A stretch of 64,000 nucleotides of DNA from Oligoflexus tunisiensis (GCF_001748245.1 NZ_BDFO01000001.1:3499208-3563207), one strand, 5' to 3'; positions 18,281 through 27,903 are shown, counted from the first letter of the stretch. Notes: generated by a model from the sequence alone, not told the origin. Translations and numbers: made by a program.

Positions 18281-19237
18281 TTATGTACGGAAGTAATGAA
18301 TGGAGCGGGCCATGGAAGCAAAATCGCGGAGCTGGTCATTCACATCGATCAAAGCCATGATCTCAGTGCGCGAGCCAGGCTTGACATTACAAACGATGCC
18401 ATGGCTGGAATATAAAATTTTAAAAAGTCCAAGACCGGCGCCGCCTTTTTTCTCGTCGATCAGGCCATCGGTTTCATCGCGTTTCAAAACCTTTTTCAGA
18501 TAAGTGAGCAAAGTTTCTTTCCGCAAAGCACCAAAGGGATCGGCGGTGGAAATGGCTAAAATTTGACCATCGCAGCCGAAGCTCAACTCGCCATACTCGG
18601 AAGGTTCCAGGACGATCGCCTGCGTCTGCTCCACGTTCTTGAAACGGGGAATGCCCGCCGCGGCCGGCGCATCGTAAACGGTATTCATCAAAAGTTCTTC
18701 GGTAATCCCAAAAGCCATGCGCGCCGCATGCTGTCCGAGGTGACAGGCTTCGGCAAAACGCATGACGTTGCTGTTCAGTTCCTCGCGTTCGGCCGAACCG
18801 CGAACCTGGGCGCGATGAATGATGGTGTGAGGAGCCAGATATTTTTCAATTCCAAAAACATCACGACTGCGAATCTTGGTGATGGTAACCCGCAATTGAT
18901 GAATCGTCCAACCTTCGCGGCCTTTATTGGCAATCACGTGGTCCAAAAGCTTTTCTTCGGTATTTTGCAAAAGCGCGCTATACTCTTTCATCGGCAACTC
19001 GGTTACCAGTATCGCTTCGCCTTTCGGGTTCGTCTGCCGGAACCTTTGGAGCAAATTCAAATCGGGTATGTTGCTGACTAATATATCGATCTTGTCGTTA
19101 TTCTGCAAAACTTCCAAAGCGGCGTTGATGTTGGTCACACTTTCCAGGTTTTGCCCGCCACTGATAAGTCGCAGAGCTTCTATGGACGGCAGTGATTTGT
19201 AGCCACTGCAATCGACAAATAACAGCGATCCGTTCAT
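18281..19237 (-). CDS. Receiver-like domain fused to HATPase (regulator next to the Glt-like cluster)
   Basis: A protein of 318 residues from the ATG at 19237 (GAGGAAGCC-ATG). The N-terminal 115 residues look like a degenerate response-regulator receiver: LLFVDCSGYKSLPS, then DILVSNIPDLNLLQRF, then AILVTELPM. The C-terminal part carries an ATPase N-box (EELLMNTVYDAP, about residue 180) and a G-box-like GGAGLGLFKILYS, so it is GHKL-type like anti-sigma kinases. No phospho-acceptor His domain is visible. It is transcribed away from the TolQ-like gene, so it may regulate that cluster or share only its intergenic region. Confidence 0.7.
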   Translation of the reverse strand: MNGSLLFVDCSGYKSLPSIEALRLISGGQNLESVTNINAALEVLQNNDKIDILVSNIPDLNLLQRFRQTNPKGEAILVTELPMKEYSALLQNTEEKLLDHVIANKGREGWTIHQLRVTITKIRSRDVFGIEKYLAPHTIIHRAQVRGSAEREELNSNVMRFAEACHLGQHAARMAFGITEELLMNTVYDAPAAAGIPRFKNVEQTQAIVLEPSEYGELSFGCDGQILAISTADPFGALRKETLLTYLKKVLKRDETDGLIDEKKGGAGLGLFKILYSSHGIVCNVKPGSRTEIMALIDVNDQLRDFASMARSIHYFRT

Positions 19238-19339
19238 GGCTTCCTCAAGGATAGGGGATAGGCAAAGCTTGCACTCTTTCACTATAGCGCAAGGTGCGGG
19301 TGGAATCCAGAGCCCACCGGGCAAAGATGGCTCCGGAGG

Positions 19340-19369
19340 TTGACAGCAGGGCGCCACGCTACGTAGAAT
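19340..19369 (+). promoter_or_regulatory. Candidate sigma70 promoter of the Glt-like cluster
   Basis: TTGACA at 19340-19345 and TAGAAT at 19364-19369 are spaced by 18 bases and point right, 87 bases before the first gene of the motor cluster. The -35 is a perfect match and the -10 matches at 5 of 6 positions. Confidence 0.55.
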
Positions 19370-19455
19370 TTTATTAAAGCTAAAAAAGCGTCCTAGGGTT
19401 TTTAGGGCCGACACCGGCCAGCGGATCGCACCTTTTAAGGAGGAAATGACAGAAT

Positions 19456-20112
19456 ATGGAGGCTATTCATCTCTACTTCCAGCACGGTGGCTACGAAGTC
19501 ATGTTCTCGATCCTGGCGACCCTGGTGGTATCTCTAGGACTTGTGATCGAACGCAGTTATCGCCTTTGGATGGAATACGATCTCATCAACAGCGATGGCT
19601 TCATGGCCATGGTGCAAAAGATGGTGATGAACAACTCCATCGAGAACGCCATCCGCCTTTGCAAGAAAGCCCGTCCCAAGCTGCTGCCTTACGTGCTGGC
19701 CGAAGGTCTGAAGCGTTCGAATGATTCCACCCAGGAAATCAACAACGCCATCGACTACGCGGTCCTCACGGTGGTTCCCAAGGTGCAGAAGGCGGTGTCC
19801 TTCCTGGCCACCACAGCAAACGTGGCGACGCTGCTCGGACTGCTCGGTACCATTTTCGGTCTGATGCGCTCCTTCGCTGCGGTTGCGAAGGCGACCGGTG
19901 CCCAAAAGCAGACCCTGCTTGCGGAAGGTATCGCGGAAGCGTTGAACGCAACCTCCTTCGGACTGTCTGTCGCTCTTTTCTGTCTCTTTGCATACGGTGT
20001 GCTGACCGCCAAGCAAAAGACTGTGATTGACGACATTAACAAAAATGCGTCCAAGTTGAATGATCTGCTCTACACCAGAAAAATGAAACTCAAAGGCGCG
20101 AAGAAAGCCTAA
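19456..20112 (+). CDS. TolQ/ExbB/MotA-like motor subunit (AglR/AglX-like)
   Basis: A proton-channel subunit of 218 residues. Three membrane segments are visible, at about residues 14-32, 112-135 and 160-180, with the family motif LATTANVATLLGLLGTIFGLMRSF and a Thr/Ser-rich third helix (EALNATSFGLSVALFCLF). TolQ-type proteins form a pentameric ring around two TolR-type subunits and use proton motive force to drive envelope machines. Here it starts a run of two TolR-like genes, a barrel and TPR proteins, the layout of Myxococcus AglRQS with Glt components. The gap to the next gene is 12 bases. Confidence 0.9.
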   Translation: MEAIHLYFQHGGYEVMFSILATLVVSLGLVIERSYRLWMEYDLINSDGFMAMVQKMVMNNSIENAIRLCKKARPKLLPYVLAEGLKRSNDSTQEINNAIDYAVLTVVPKVQKAVSFLATTANVATLLGLLGTIFGLMRSFAAVAKATGAQKQTLLAEGIAEALNATSFGLSVALFCLFAYGVLTAKQKTVIDDINKNASKLNDLLYTRKMKLKGAKKA

Positions 20113-20124
20113 CAGGAGAGGCGT

Positions 20125-20676
20125 GTGAGCAAGAAGCACAAACGTCGCGGCTCAGGCGGTATGGGTCCGGAATCCCCTGAACTGAACATTATGCCCTTTA
20201 TCGATATCTTCTCGATGCTGAACACCTTCCTCCTGGTGTCAGCCGCGTTTATCGGTTTGGGCATCCTGGAAGTTCAAGTCCCATTTCTGTCGAATTCCTC
20301 TGAAGTGAAGGAACCGCCGTCGCGGGCTTTTAACATTCGGGTGGATGTTGCCGATGCCGAGATTCAGGTCACCTCGGAATGGACAGAGCAGCCCTTCGAG
20401 AAAAGCGTCAAGACCTTCAAGGTGGACGCAGCGGATCTCGAACTCTTCCATCAGGAGATGATCCAGCTCCGCACCAAGGTGCCCGATAACGACAAGGTCA
20501 CCGTTTTCGCCGATGATACGGTCAAATATGAAATATTGATCAAGGCGATTGATGCGATCAAGTCTATGAAAGAGAAGGAGCCACCGCTCGATCTTCCCAA
20601 TGCGGAAGAGCTGCGTAAGACGGGGCGCGACAGGTATCTGTTCGAGAAAGTTGTGATTGGCAGTATAATCCTGTAA
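20125..20676 (+). CDS. TolR/ExbD-like motor subunit 1 (AglS/AglQ/AglV-like)
   Basis: A protein of 183 residues starting at a GTG with AGGAGAGG just before it. One TM helix near residues 24-46 begins LNIMPFIDIFSMLNTFLLVSA, which contains the proton-carrying Asp of TolR/ExbD proteins (D in PFIDIF). A periplasmic TolR-like domain follows, ending KIVKY-type beta-strands and FEKVVIGSIIL. It pairs with the TolQ-like protein. It differs clearly from the next gene, so the stator probably uses two non-identical TolR-type subunits, as AglQ and AglS do in Myxococcus. Confidence 0.88.
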   Translation: MSKKHKRRGSGGMGPESPELNIMPFIDIFSMLNTFLLVSAAFIGLGILEVQVPFLSNSSEVKEPPSRAFNIRVDVADAEIQVTSEWTEQPFEKSVKTFKVDAADLELFHQEMIQLRTKVPDNDKVTVFADDTVKYEILIKAIDAIKSMKEKEPPLDLPNAEELRKTGRDRYLFEKVVIGSIIL

Positions 20677-20697
20677 CGAAGCGCAAGGAGACGGCCC

Positions 20698-21210
20698 ATG
20701 GCATCAGCCGGTGGAGATAGCGGCGAATCCCTATCGCTGAACATTATGCCCATGCTGGACATTTTTAGTATCCTCGTAACCTTCCTTTTGATGAGTTACT
20801 CGACGGATCCTACCAACCACGATATTGACCAGAATCTGGAACTGCCGGATTCCGTCACTCTGGTAAACATGGACGAAGTTCCCAGTATTGTGGTCAATAC
20901 CAATGAAATCCTGGTGAACAACAAGAAGGTTGTCGTCCTTCAGAACGGCAAAATCCCGCCAACGGATATCCAGCAGGGTGCCGCTTATCCTGTTTATCAG
21001 GAACTGGTGGAAATCGCGAAGGTGAACAAGGCCGCCGCGGAACAGCTGCGAGGCAATGCCGACGACGGAACCAAGAAGGCCAAGCCGGGCGAAATCACAA
21101 TCGAAATGGACAAAAGACACGACTTTGAGCTGCTGCGCCGCATCATGCTGGCTGGACAGCAGGCTGAATTCATCACGTTCAAGTTGCTGGTGGCTAAAGA
21201 GCACATCTGA
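20698..21210 (+). CDS. TolR/ExbD-like motor subunit 2
   Basis: A protein of 170 residues. LNIMPMLDIFSILVTFLLMSY near residue 15 is the TM helix with the conserved Asp of the ExbD/TolR family, followed by a periplasmic domain (IVVNTNEILVNNKKVVVLQNG). It is 21 bases after the first TolR-like gene and 14 bases before the barrel gene, so it is part of the same operon. Presence of the channel Asp in both TolR-like subunits argues that both can be active. Confidence 0.88.
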   Translation: MASAGGDSGESLSLNIMPMLDIFSILVTFLLMSYSTDPTNHDIDQNLELPDSVTLVNMDEVPSIVVNTNEILVNNKKVVVLQNGKIPPTDIQQGAAYPVYQELVEIAKVNKAAAEQLRGNADDGTKKAKPGEITIEMDKRHDFELLRRIMLAGQQAEFITFKLLVAKEHI

Positions 21211-21224
21211 TGGGGTAAGGGCTG

Positions 21225-21983
21225 ATGCTGAGCAAGTGGGGAAAAGCTGTGGCCGTGACGGCCAGTCTTGTTAGCGCCGTACCGCTATCGGGTGCCAGCG
21301 ACGAGTCAGAACGTTTCAAGGATGTTGAAATCCGGGTGATTCGTCCCCGCTATTTCACCAAGGCTGGCCGCCTGGAAATTGGAGCCGCTCTCAATACCAT
21401 CATGAATGAAAGCTTCATCTATACCTTCCTGGGTACCGGTCTTCTCACCTATCATTTCAGCGAAAGCTGGGCGATCGAAGGCACGCTGGCCTATGGCCTG
21501 AGCATCGACCGCGAGGATAAGCGTATCCTCTTCGATGAATTTGACATCAAAACGCAGATCTTCCGCACTTCGTTCATGACGGAGCTTGCGGTCCAGTATA
21601 CGCCGATCTACGGCAAGTGGCAGTTGCCGTCCGGCAAGCTCGTTTATTTCGATACCTATCTGCAGGCCGGCGTGGGACAGACTGGGGTGGAGTGGCGTTA
21701 CGACGATTTCTGCGAGCCACCCGACAAGAAACTCGATCCCACGGCGGAGGATATTCCGAAGAACACGACCAAGTCCTATCCCACGTTCATGGCGGGTGTA
21801 GGACAGCGTTATTTTGTGTCCAGGAAAATGGCTTACAAATGGGATTTGCGAGCCAACCGCTTTAATTACACGATCCTGGACGGCGAATGCAGTCCGATCA
21901 AAGCGAAGACTCAGCAGGGATTAAGTGGAACGGCGCCGCACGACACGATTACTCTGCTCATTGGTGTGTCGTATTACCTTTAG
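21225..21983 (+). CDS. Outer-membrane beta-barrel protein of the Glt-like cluster
   Basis: A protein of 252 residues with a Sec signal (AVPLSGASDE) and a series of amphipathic strands (RLEIGAALNTIMNESFIYTF, GTGLLTYHFSESWAIEGTLAYGLSI, PTFMAGVGQRYFVSRKMAYKWDLR). The start, the barrel with GTGLLTYHF and the final LLIGVSYYL fit the small outer-membrane beta-barrel family found next to gliding-motility-type genes in myxobacteria and relatives (GltA/B/H-type or OMP_myx_plus). It would anchor the trans-envelope complex in the outer membrane. Confidence 0.78.
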   Translation: MLSKWGKAVAVTASLVSAVPLSGASDESERFKDVEIRVIRPRYFTKAGRLEIGAALNTIMNESFIYTFLGTGLLTYHFSESWAIEGTLAYGLSIDREDKRILFDEFDIKTQIFRTSFMTELAVQYTPIYGKWQLPSGKLVYFDTYLQAGVGQTGVEWRYDDFCEPPDKKLDPTAEDIPKNTTKSYPTFMAGVGQRYFVSRKMAYKWDLRANRFNYTILDGECSPIKAKTQQGLSGTAPHDTITLLIGVSYYL

Positions 21984-21997
21984 CGCTTCGAGGGCCC

Positions 21998-23557
21998 ATG
22001 TTTGACCGTCTGCTAAAACCAGGCTTACTGATTTGTGCCACGATCTTCGCGATCGCGCATGGCGAAGCGTTGGCTGACTATAAGCAGGCCAGGGGCTATT
22101 TTGCCAAGAAAGATTACGTGCGGGCCGCCGCTGCGTATTATGAAGTCTATGAAAAATCGGGTAATCGATCGGAAAAACGCAAGGCCGAATGGGGCTTGGC
22201 TCAGAGTCTGCAAAAGACCGGACTTCTTTATTCAGCGTCCAAACATTACAGTTTGATCGTGCGCCGTGGCCGGACCGAAAATAACCCTTTCTTCCGCTCC
22301 GCCCTGGAAGAACTCGGTAACATCAACAGCAAGCTCAGTCTCGGCCAGTCACACATCGTTCAGCTCTTCAAGACCGAGATCCGTCTGTCCGATGTCCCGG
22401 GCCCAGCCCGCGGCTTCTATTTCTATTACAAAGGCGTCGAGGCTTTTGGTGACCGCAGTCTGGAAACAGCGGAAAAATACTTCAATATGGTGCCGGCCGG
22501 CAGCCCCTATCATCTGGGCGCGCAGTTCCATGAAGGTGTGATTTCAAACCTCAAGGGTCGCCATTCCCGGGCCATCGCCCTGTTTGAAAAGGTCCTGTCG
22601 GGAACCCGTGAGCGGAGCGATATGCGCGAGCTTCAGGAAATGTCGCTCATGAACATCGCGCGCGTGAACTACGAGATCAAGCGCTTCCCCGAAGCGATTT
22701 CCTATTACGGCCAGATTCCCCGCGACTCCGAGAACTGGCTGGATGCCATCTGGGAAGCATCGTGGGCCTTCTTCTTTATGGAAAAATTCAACAACAGTCT
22801 GGGGAACATCCATACGATCCACTCCCCATTCTTTGAAAACCGTTTTTATCCGGAAGCCTACATCCTTCAGTCGATCACCTTCCTGAGAATGTGCCGCTAC
22901 GATCAGGTGAAGGAATCGATGCGGCGCTTCAAGGATCGCTATCAGCCGGTTTTTGGCGACGTCAAAGGCATGCTGAACCGCTTCAAGGGTGATCCGAAGG
23001 GATTCTTCAAGTACGTTTACGACTATCGCAAGGGCGAGTTGAACAGCTACCGCCGTGCGGAAGAGATTGTGAAGAAGCTTTCCCAGGTGGACAGTTTCAA
23101 GGAGGCGATGGACACCATCCGTTTCGCCGACCGCGAGCTGAACGCGCTGCGCGATTACCGCGAGTGGCAGGCCTCGGGCCTTCTGGATAGTCTGAACCAG
23201 TTCCTTGAATCCAAAAAATCCGCGGCCGTGCTGGATGCCGGTCAACGCATGTATCGCGAAGGCACGACCTACTATACCGAACTGCTCGAGCTGTCGAATC
23301 AGACCAAACTGATCGTGGCGGAAATGCAGCTTGGTAAACTCGCCAGTCTCCGCGCCCTGATCAAGGTGACCGGCGAGGATAGAAAGACCCAATTCATCGG
23401 AGGCATGCAAAAGCTCAATATCAATCAAACCCTGGAATACTGGCCCTTTGAAGGCGAGTACTGGGAGGATGAACTGGGCTTCTATGTTTACAATATGGCC
23501 AGCCGCTGCGTGGCCAACAAAGATGATGGGGACAATGGCGCCAGGGGCGGAAATTAA
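21998..23557 (+). CDS. Periplasmic TPR protein 1 of the Glt-like cluster
   Basis: A protein of 519 residues from the ATG at 21998, which is preceded by GAGGGCCC and lies 14 bases after the barrel stop. A signal peptide (AIAHGEALA) is followed by helical repeats of the TPR type from about residue 30 to 330, for example DYKQARGYFAKKDYVRAAAAYYEVY. A long helical, possibly coiled, C-terminal region follows (residues 330-500). TPR proteins are the periplasmic scaffolds of the Glt apparatus, and GltC/GltD-type roles are possible. I assign no single orthologue. Confidence 0.8.
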   Translation: MFDRLLKPGLLICATIFAIAHGEALADYKQARGYFAKKDYVRAAAAYYEVYEKSGNRSEKRKAEWGLAQSLQKTGLLYSASKHYSLIVRRGRTENNPFFRSALEELGNINSKLSLGQSHIVQLFKTEIRLSDVPGPARGFYFYYKGVEAFGDRSLETAEKYFNMVPAGSPYHLGAQFHEGVISNLKGRHSRAIALFEKVLSGTRERSDMRELQEMSLMNIARVNYEIKRFPEAISYYGQIPRDSENWLDAIWEASWAFFFMEKFNNSLGNIHTIHSPFFENRFYPEAYILQSITFLRMCRYDQVKESMRRFKDRYQPVFGDVKGMLNRFKGDPKGFFKYVYDYRKGELNSYRRAEEIVKKLSQVDSFKEAMDTIRFADRELNALRDYREWQASGLLDSLNQFLESKKSAAVLDAGQRMYREGTTYYTELLELSNQTKLIVAEMQLGKLASLRALIKVTGEDRKTQFIGGMQKLNINQTLEYWPFEGEYWEDELGFYVYNMASRCVANKDDGDNGARGGN

Positions 23558-23624
23558 AGGTTACGGCTGAGACCGGCTGCAGAGCGCTTCGTGTAGAACT
23601 GCAGACGATGAAAAAGGATAAATT

Positions 23625-26600
23625 ATGCGGCTTTTGCTCCAACTGACACTGCTAGGATACGTGCTACTCTGGCATTCGCCAGGGCATCTCGCTGCCCAGG
23701 AGCAAAAGCGCGCGACTCTGGATGTGGCGGAACGCAAGCGCGAGAAGAAATCAGAGAAGGCAGCGCCGGCTCCGAGGCGTTCTGCGATTTTTTCGATGCA
23801 GGTCGAACGCAAACTCGTGAAAGGTATCGACAAGACCACCCGCTATCTGGAGAAGACAGCCAAGAGTCTGCCCAAGCGCTCGCCGCAACGTCTGCAAATT
23901 CTGGAGCGTATTCTGAACCTGCATATGGAGCAGGCGACCTATGTGCGTTCGGAAGAGGAACGCGATTACGATAGAAAATACACGGCCTGGGAAAAGGCCG
24001 GGAAAAAAGGCCGCGAGCCTCGGCTGAATACCAATCGCTCCCAGGGACATTGGAAAGCCGTGGTCAACGAGTCTTCGGATATTCTGCAGGAATATCCGCG
24101 CAGCGAAAACGCTGACCAGATCACCTACAATAAAGCTGTCGCGCTCCAGTTCCTCGGCAAGGAAAAGGATGCGGCCCGCATCTACACTCAGTTGATTCAA
24201 AAGTATCCCAACTCAGCGATCGCCGGGGATGCCTATGCATCACTGGGTGATTTCTACTTCGATCGTAACGATTTTACCAACGCCCAAACCAACTTTGGCA
24301 AGGCGCTGAAGTATAAGCGGAGCAAGCGTTACCTCTGGTCGGTTTTCAAACTCGGCTGGTGTGCTTATAACCTGGGCGATTACCGCAAGAGCTTGAGCTA
24401 CTGGAAACAGCTGGTAAGTCTCGCCAAAGGCCGCAACCAGCAGGATGCGCAGCTGCGTGAAGAAGCCCTGCGGGATATGGTCTTCGCCTTCGCGGAACTC
24501 AAAATGATCGACGAGGCGATTGCCTACTATCGGGCCAATAACGGAGCCACCTACATCGGTCCTTTCCTGCAGCTTCTGGCCCAGATCCTTGCCGATCAGG
24601 GTAACTATGCGCAGGCCATCAACGTGCTGAAGCGCTTCCAGCAGATCGCTCCCTCTGATCCCGAAGGCCCCACGGCCCAGAAGGAAATCGTGAGTCTCTC
24701 GTCAGCCCTGGGTGATCTGAAACGCGTCTGGGTCGAGCTGGAACGATTTGCTCAAATGTATTCCGCGAACTCCTCGTGGGCCCGCAAAAATAAAAAGGAT
24801 GTGGTGCTGGAAACCCAGGCCGTCATCAAGGATCAGATGCTTTATTACGCGACCCTGACCCACCAGAACGCGATCAAGGATGACAACCGCAACCTGAACC
24901 TGGCAGCGAAGGAAGGGTATCTCCTCTTTATCAAGTATCATCAGAAAGCCCGGGAAGTTCCTGGGGTGATGTATTACCTTGCGGATATCGAATACTACCT
25001 GAAGGACTACCGTGCCGCCGGTCGCTACTATCTTGAGATCGCTTCGCTCGGCAAGGACAGGGCGATCCGCTACAGCAAGGGCGATAAGCCTGAGAACATG
25101 CACAAGGAAGTGTCCATCTATATGGTGAACGCTTTCGTGAAGGACTTTGAGCCGGAATTCAAAGTGCTGAAAAAACGCAAGCCGGACTTCAAGTCACCCA
25201 AGCCGATCTCGGCCCGGGCTCGGAACTATATCAAAGCCTGCGAAAAATACACCGGCTGGTATCCCGAAGACAAGGTTCGGGTGAAGAGCTGCGATGTGGG
25301 TATTGCCACGATCTTCTATCATTCCGCTCAGAAGGACTATGCGATCCGCTATCTGAAAAATATCGCGGTCAAGTATCCCAGAGACAAGGAAGGGCAGGGC
25401 GCGGTGGATCTTCTGATCCCTATCGTGAAGGACGATCGGAAGGACCTGTTGGCGACTGCGGACAGTCTGTTGAAAATACCTGAATACCGCAACAGCAAGG
25501 TCGGTAACGATCTGCGCAACATCCAGCGCGCGGCGGAAAAAGAGGACATTGCCAAGGAAAAGGATACTCTGAAGCGCGCCCAGCGTTTCGAAGCCCAGGC
25601 TCGCAAGTACCCGAAAGACCCCGAGGTCGACAAGCTCTGGTATAACGCGGCCGTGGATTATATCAAGGCAGGGGCCATTGGTCCGGCGATCCAGGCTTAT
25701 CTCTTCATCGTGCAGAACTTCCCGGACAAGCCGCAGGCGAAGGAATCCTTGCTGCAGGTCGCGCAGATCTATGAAAAACAATTGGAATACGATCGGGCTT
25801 CTGATTACTTTATCGAGTTTACCAAGAAGTATCCGAAGGAAAAGGAAGCGGGTGGTGCGCTCGCCACGGCCTGTGCCCTGCAAATTGCTTTGAACACGCC
25901 GAAGGCCTTGTCGGTCTGTATCGCCTTTGCCGCACGCTTCCCGGATAACGCGCTGGGTGTGGTGGAGGATCTGATCATCGGTGCGGAACGTGCCAAGCGA
26001 TATGAGCAGATGGTTGAAATTATCCGGACGCAGTACCTGAATCGCTTTAAGCTGAGTCCCAATCAGCAGATCGTGGCCTACTACCGGATCGCCCGTGCGG
26101 GCGGCAATGATGCCGGGCAGGCCGTTGCCCAGATCAAGAACATCTTCGGCCAGAGTCCAGGCAGCGTCAGCGGTGAGGCTCTGCGTTACGTCGGTGAAAT
26201 CGTTTTCCGCGAAGCTGATGGCATTCTGCCTCGTTATATGAAGATTCCACTGGTCGGCGGCACGGTCGATGCTCTGGCCAAGTCTCTGGAAACCAAGGCC
26301 ACAGGTCTTGCCCAGGTGGAGCAAACCTACCAGCGCGTGGTGGCCACCAAGGATGCGTATTGGGGTGTGGCGGCGCTTTATCAGATGGGCCTCGCGAACG
26401 AGCATTATGCCGAAGCCCTGGCCAACCCACCGGCCATTCAAGGTGCTACGAAAGAGGATGTGGTCAAGGAGCTGGCGCCGCAGATCGCGGAACGCCGGAA
26501 GGCTGCAGCCAACTGGTATAAGGTCGCACAAGATACGGTAACCCAGTTCCGCGTTTATAATGATTGGTCACTGCGCGTGATCGGTGGCATCAACCGTCTG

Positions 26601-26702
26601 GCCGGCAAGCGAGTCCAGTTTGATGACTACGTGGTGCAGCCGGACTTTTTGGGTTCCGAACTTGCCAGCAGTATGGCTGGCACTGTGAAATATGGGAATT
26701 AA
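23625..26702 (+). CDS. Large periplasmic TPR protein of the Glt-like cluster
   Basis: A protein of 1025 residues with AAGGAT before the ATG and a signal peptide ending near HLAAQE. Many TPR-like helical repeats run through it: YPRSENADQITYNKAVALQF, YPNSAIAGDAYASLGDFYFD, FKLGWCAYNLGDYRKSLSYW and YPKEKEAGGALATACALQIA. Its size and repeat content recall large Glt TPR proteins such as AgmK/GltI and GltD. It lies 67 bases after the previous TPR gene and 3 bases before the lipoprotein gene, and probably forms the periplasmic core of the machine. Confidence 0.82.
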   Translation: MRLLLQLTLLGYVLLWHSPGHLAAQEQKRATLDVAERKREKKSEKAAPAPRRSAIFSMQVERKLVKGIDKTTRYLEKTAKSLPKRSPQRLQILERILNLHMEQATYVRSEEERDYDRKYTAWEKAGKKGREPRLNTNRSQGHWKAVVNESSDILQEYPRSENADQITYNKAVALQFLGKEKDAARIYTQLIQKYPNSAIAGDAYASLGDFYFDRNDFTNAQTNFGKALKYKRSKRYLWSVFKLGWCAYNLGDYRKSLSYWKQLVSLAKGRNQQDAQLREEALRDMVFAFAELKMIDEAIAYYRANNGATYIGPFLQLLAQILADQGNYAQAINVLKRFQQIAPSDPEGPTAQKEIVSLSSALGDLKRVWVELERFAQMYSANSSWARKNKKDVVLETQAVIKDQMLYYATLTHQNAIKDDNRNLNLAAKEGYLLFIKYHQKAREVPGVMYYLADIEYYLKDYRAAGRYYLEIASLGKDRAIRYSKGDKPENMHKEVSIYMVNAFVKDFEPEFKVLKKRKPDFKSPKPISARARNYIKACEKYTGWYPEDKVRVKSCDVGIATIFYHSAQKDYAIRYLKNIAVKYPRDKEGQGAVDLLIPIVKDDRKDLLATADSLLKIPEYRNSKVGNDLRNIQRAAEKEDIAKEKDTLKRAQRFEAQARKYPKDPEVDKLWYNAAVDYIKAGAIGPAIQAYLFIVQNFPDKPQAKESLLQVAQIYEKQLEYDRASDYFIEFTKKYPKEKEAGGALATACALQIALNTPKALSVCIAFAARFPDNALGVVEDLIIGAERAKRYEQMVEIIRTQYLNRFKLSPNQQIVAYYRIARAGGNDAGQAVAQIKNIFGQSPGSVSGEALRYVGEIVFREADGILPRYMKIPLVGGTVDALAKSLETKATGLAQVEQTYQRVVATKDAYWGVAALYQMGLANEHYAEALANPPAIQGATKEDVVKELAPQIAERRKAAANWYKVAQDTVTQFRVYNDWSLRVIGGINRLAGKRVQFDDYVVQPDFLGSELASSMAGTVKYGN

Positions 26703-26705
26703 GCT

Positions 26706-27836
26706 ATGCTGCGAATATCCTCTCCATTGCTTGTACTGGGTCTGATGCTGGGATCCTGCTCCACGCTGCAAAACGGTGTGGGCGGTGGGGATGACAAGGG
26801 CGGCAGCAGCCTGTCTGTGGGTGACGACGACGGTGAGACAAGGAAAAGCCAGAGCGGCAATGACGACCTCTATATCTCATCCAACTATCAGACCCTGACC
26901 TATAGTCTTTCCAATAACTCGCTGACCTCGAAGACGATTAACATCAGCCGGGCCAAGGATCTGGCCAATGACCTGGAAGGCAAGCTGTCCTCCCCAACGG
27001 TCAAGGACCGCAAGGACATGATCGCTCTGATGGCGGCCAAGCGCCTGGCGGGCGAGGGTGTGGGTCCGGTTTTCCAGGTCGCCAAGAAGCTGATGGTCGT
27101 TGAGATGAAGGAAGACATTCGGCATGAGATGCCGGAGGTCGCTCAGTTGGAACTTGCCCTGGCTTCGATCCATTCCCGTCAGTTTCCGATGGCCGAACAT
27201 TGGATCAACAAGCTCATGAACAGCAGGAATGAAAAAACCAAGGCCGCGGCTCTCACCGCGCGCGGCATGATCGCGATGATCGATGGCCGTCTGCCGGAAG
27301 CTGTCGCCTACTGGAACGAGGCTCTGAATCTTCGCAAGGATTATGAACCGGCGCGTCTCAACATCGGCTTTACGGCTCTCCGTTATGGCGATCATAAGAC
27401 GGCGAAAGCCATGCTTGCCAGTCTGCCGGACGATTTCTTCGTCGGGACAGGCATGATTCAAATCGAGCGTCTGGCGGACAATCCCCGCGATGCGGCTCAG
27501 CTTTGTAACGTGATCCTTCAGAAAAAGAGAAATTACAAGCCCGCCCTCTTCAGCTGCGCTCTCAACGAATACCAGGGCATGGGCAACCTGGCGAAGGCAC
27601 GGAATGAACTCGAGGAAATTGCCAAAACGGATGGTGGACCCAGCGTCATTGATGAGCGCGCCTACGTCGTGATTGGCAAACTGGAAAGGGAAATCCGTGA
27701 GCAGCAGGCCAAGGAAAGGGCTGCGGCTGCAGCCAGAAACCAGCAGCAGCAACAACAGCAACAGCAGCAACAGCAGCAGGGCCAGGCTCCTGCTGGTGGT
27801 CAGCCTGCACAACAGCAAGGCGCTCCCCGACAGTAA
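26706..27836 (+). CDS. TPR lipoprotein with poly-Gln tail (GltE/AglT-like)
   Basis: A protein of 376 residues with lipobox LMLGSC, then a charged Asp/Gly linker, TPR-like repeats from about residue 130 to 330 (AALTARGMIAMIDGRLPEAV, PARLNIGFTALRYGDHKTAK), and a C-terminal poly-Gln run of more than ten residues. Lipidation plus TPR repeats is the arrangement of GltE/AglT in Myxococcus. It is likely tethered to the outer membrane and binds the other TPR proteins. The CAG/CAA tract (27738-27779) is a possible length-variable site. Confidence 0.8.
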   Translation: MLRISSPLLVLGLMLGSCSTLQNGVGGGDDKGGSSLSVGDDDGETRKSQSGNDDLYISSNYQTLTYSLSNNSLTSKTINISRAKDLANDLEGKLSSPTVKDRKDMIALMAAKRLAGEGVGPVFQVAKKLMVVEMKEDIRHEMPEVAQLELALASIHSRQFPMAEHWINKLMNSRNEKTKAAALTARGMIAMIDGRLPEAVAYWNEALNLRKDYEPARLNIGFTALRYGDHKTAKAMLASLPDDFFVGTGMIQIERLADNPRDAAQLCNVILQKKRNYKPALFSCALNEYQGMGNLAKARNELEEIAKTDGGPSVIDERAYVVIGKLEREIREQQAKERAAAAARNQQQQQQQQQQQQQGQAPAGGQPAQQQGAPRQ

Positions 27837-27876
27837 ATTCCTGCCCGCTGTCTTCTCCATTGTGATAAACGCAAGA

Positions 27877-27903
27877 AAGGCCCGCTAACTGAAAGCGGGC
27901 CTT
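27877..27903 (+). terminator. Terminator-like hairpin after the TPR lipoprotein gene
   Basis: A 10-base-pair GC-rich stem with a 7-base loop, followed by a short pyrimidine stretch. It lies 40 bases after the stop of the TPR lipoprotein gene and 110 bases before the FHA gene, so the latter may have its own promoter or receive read-through. Confidence 0.6.
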
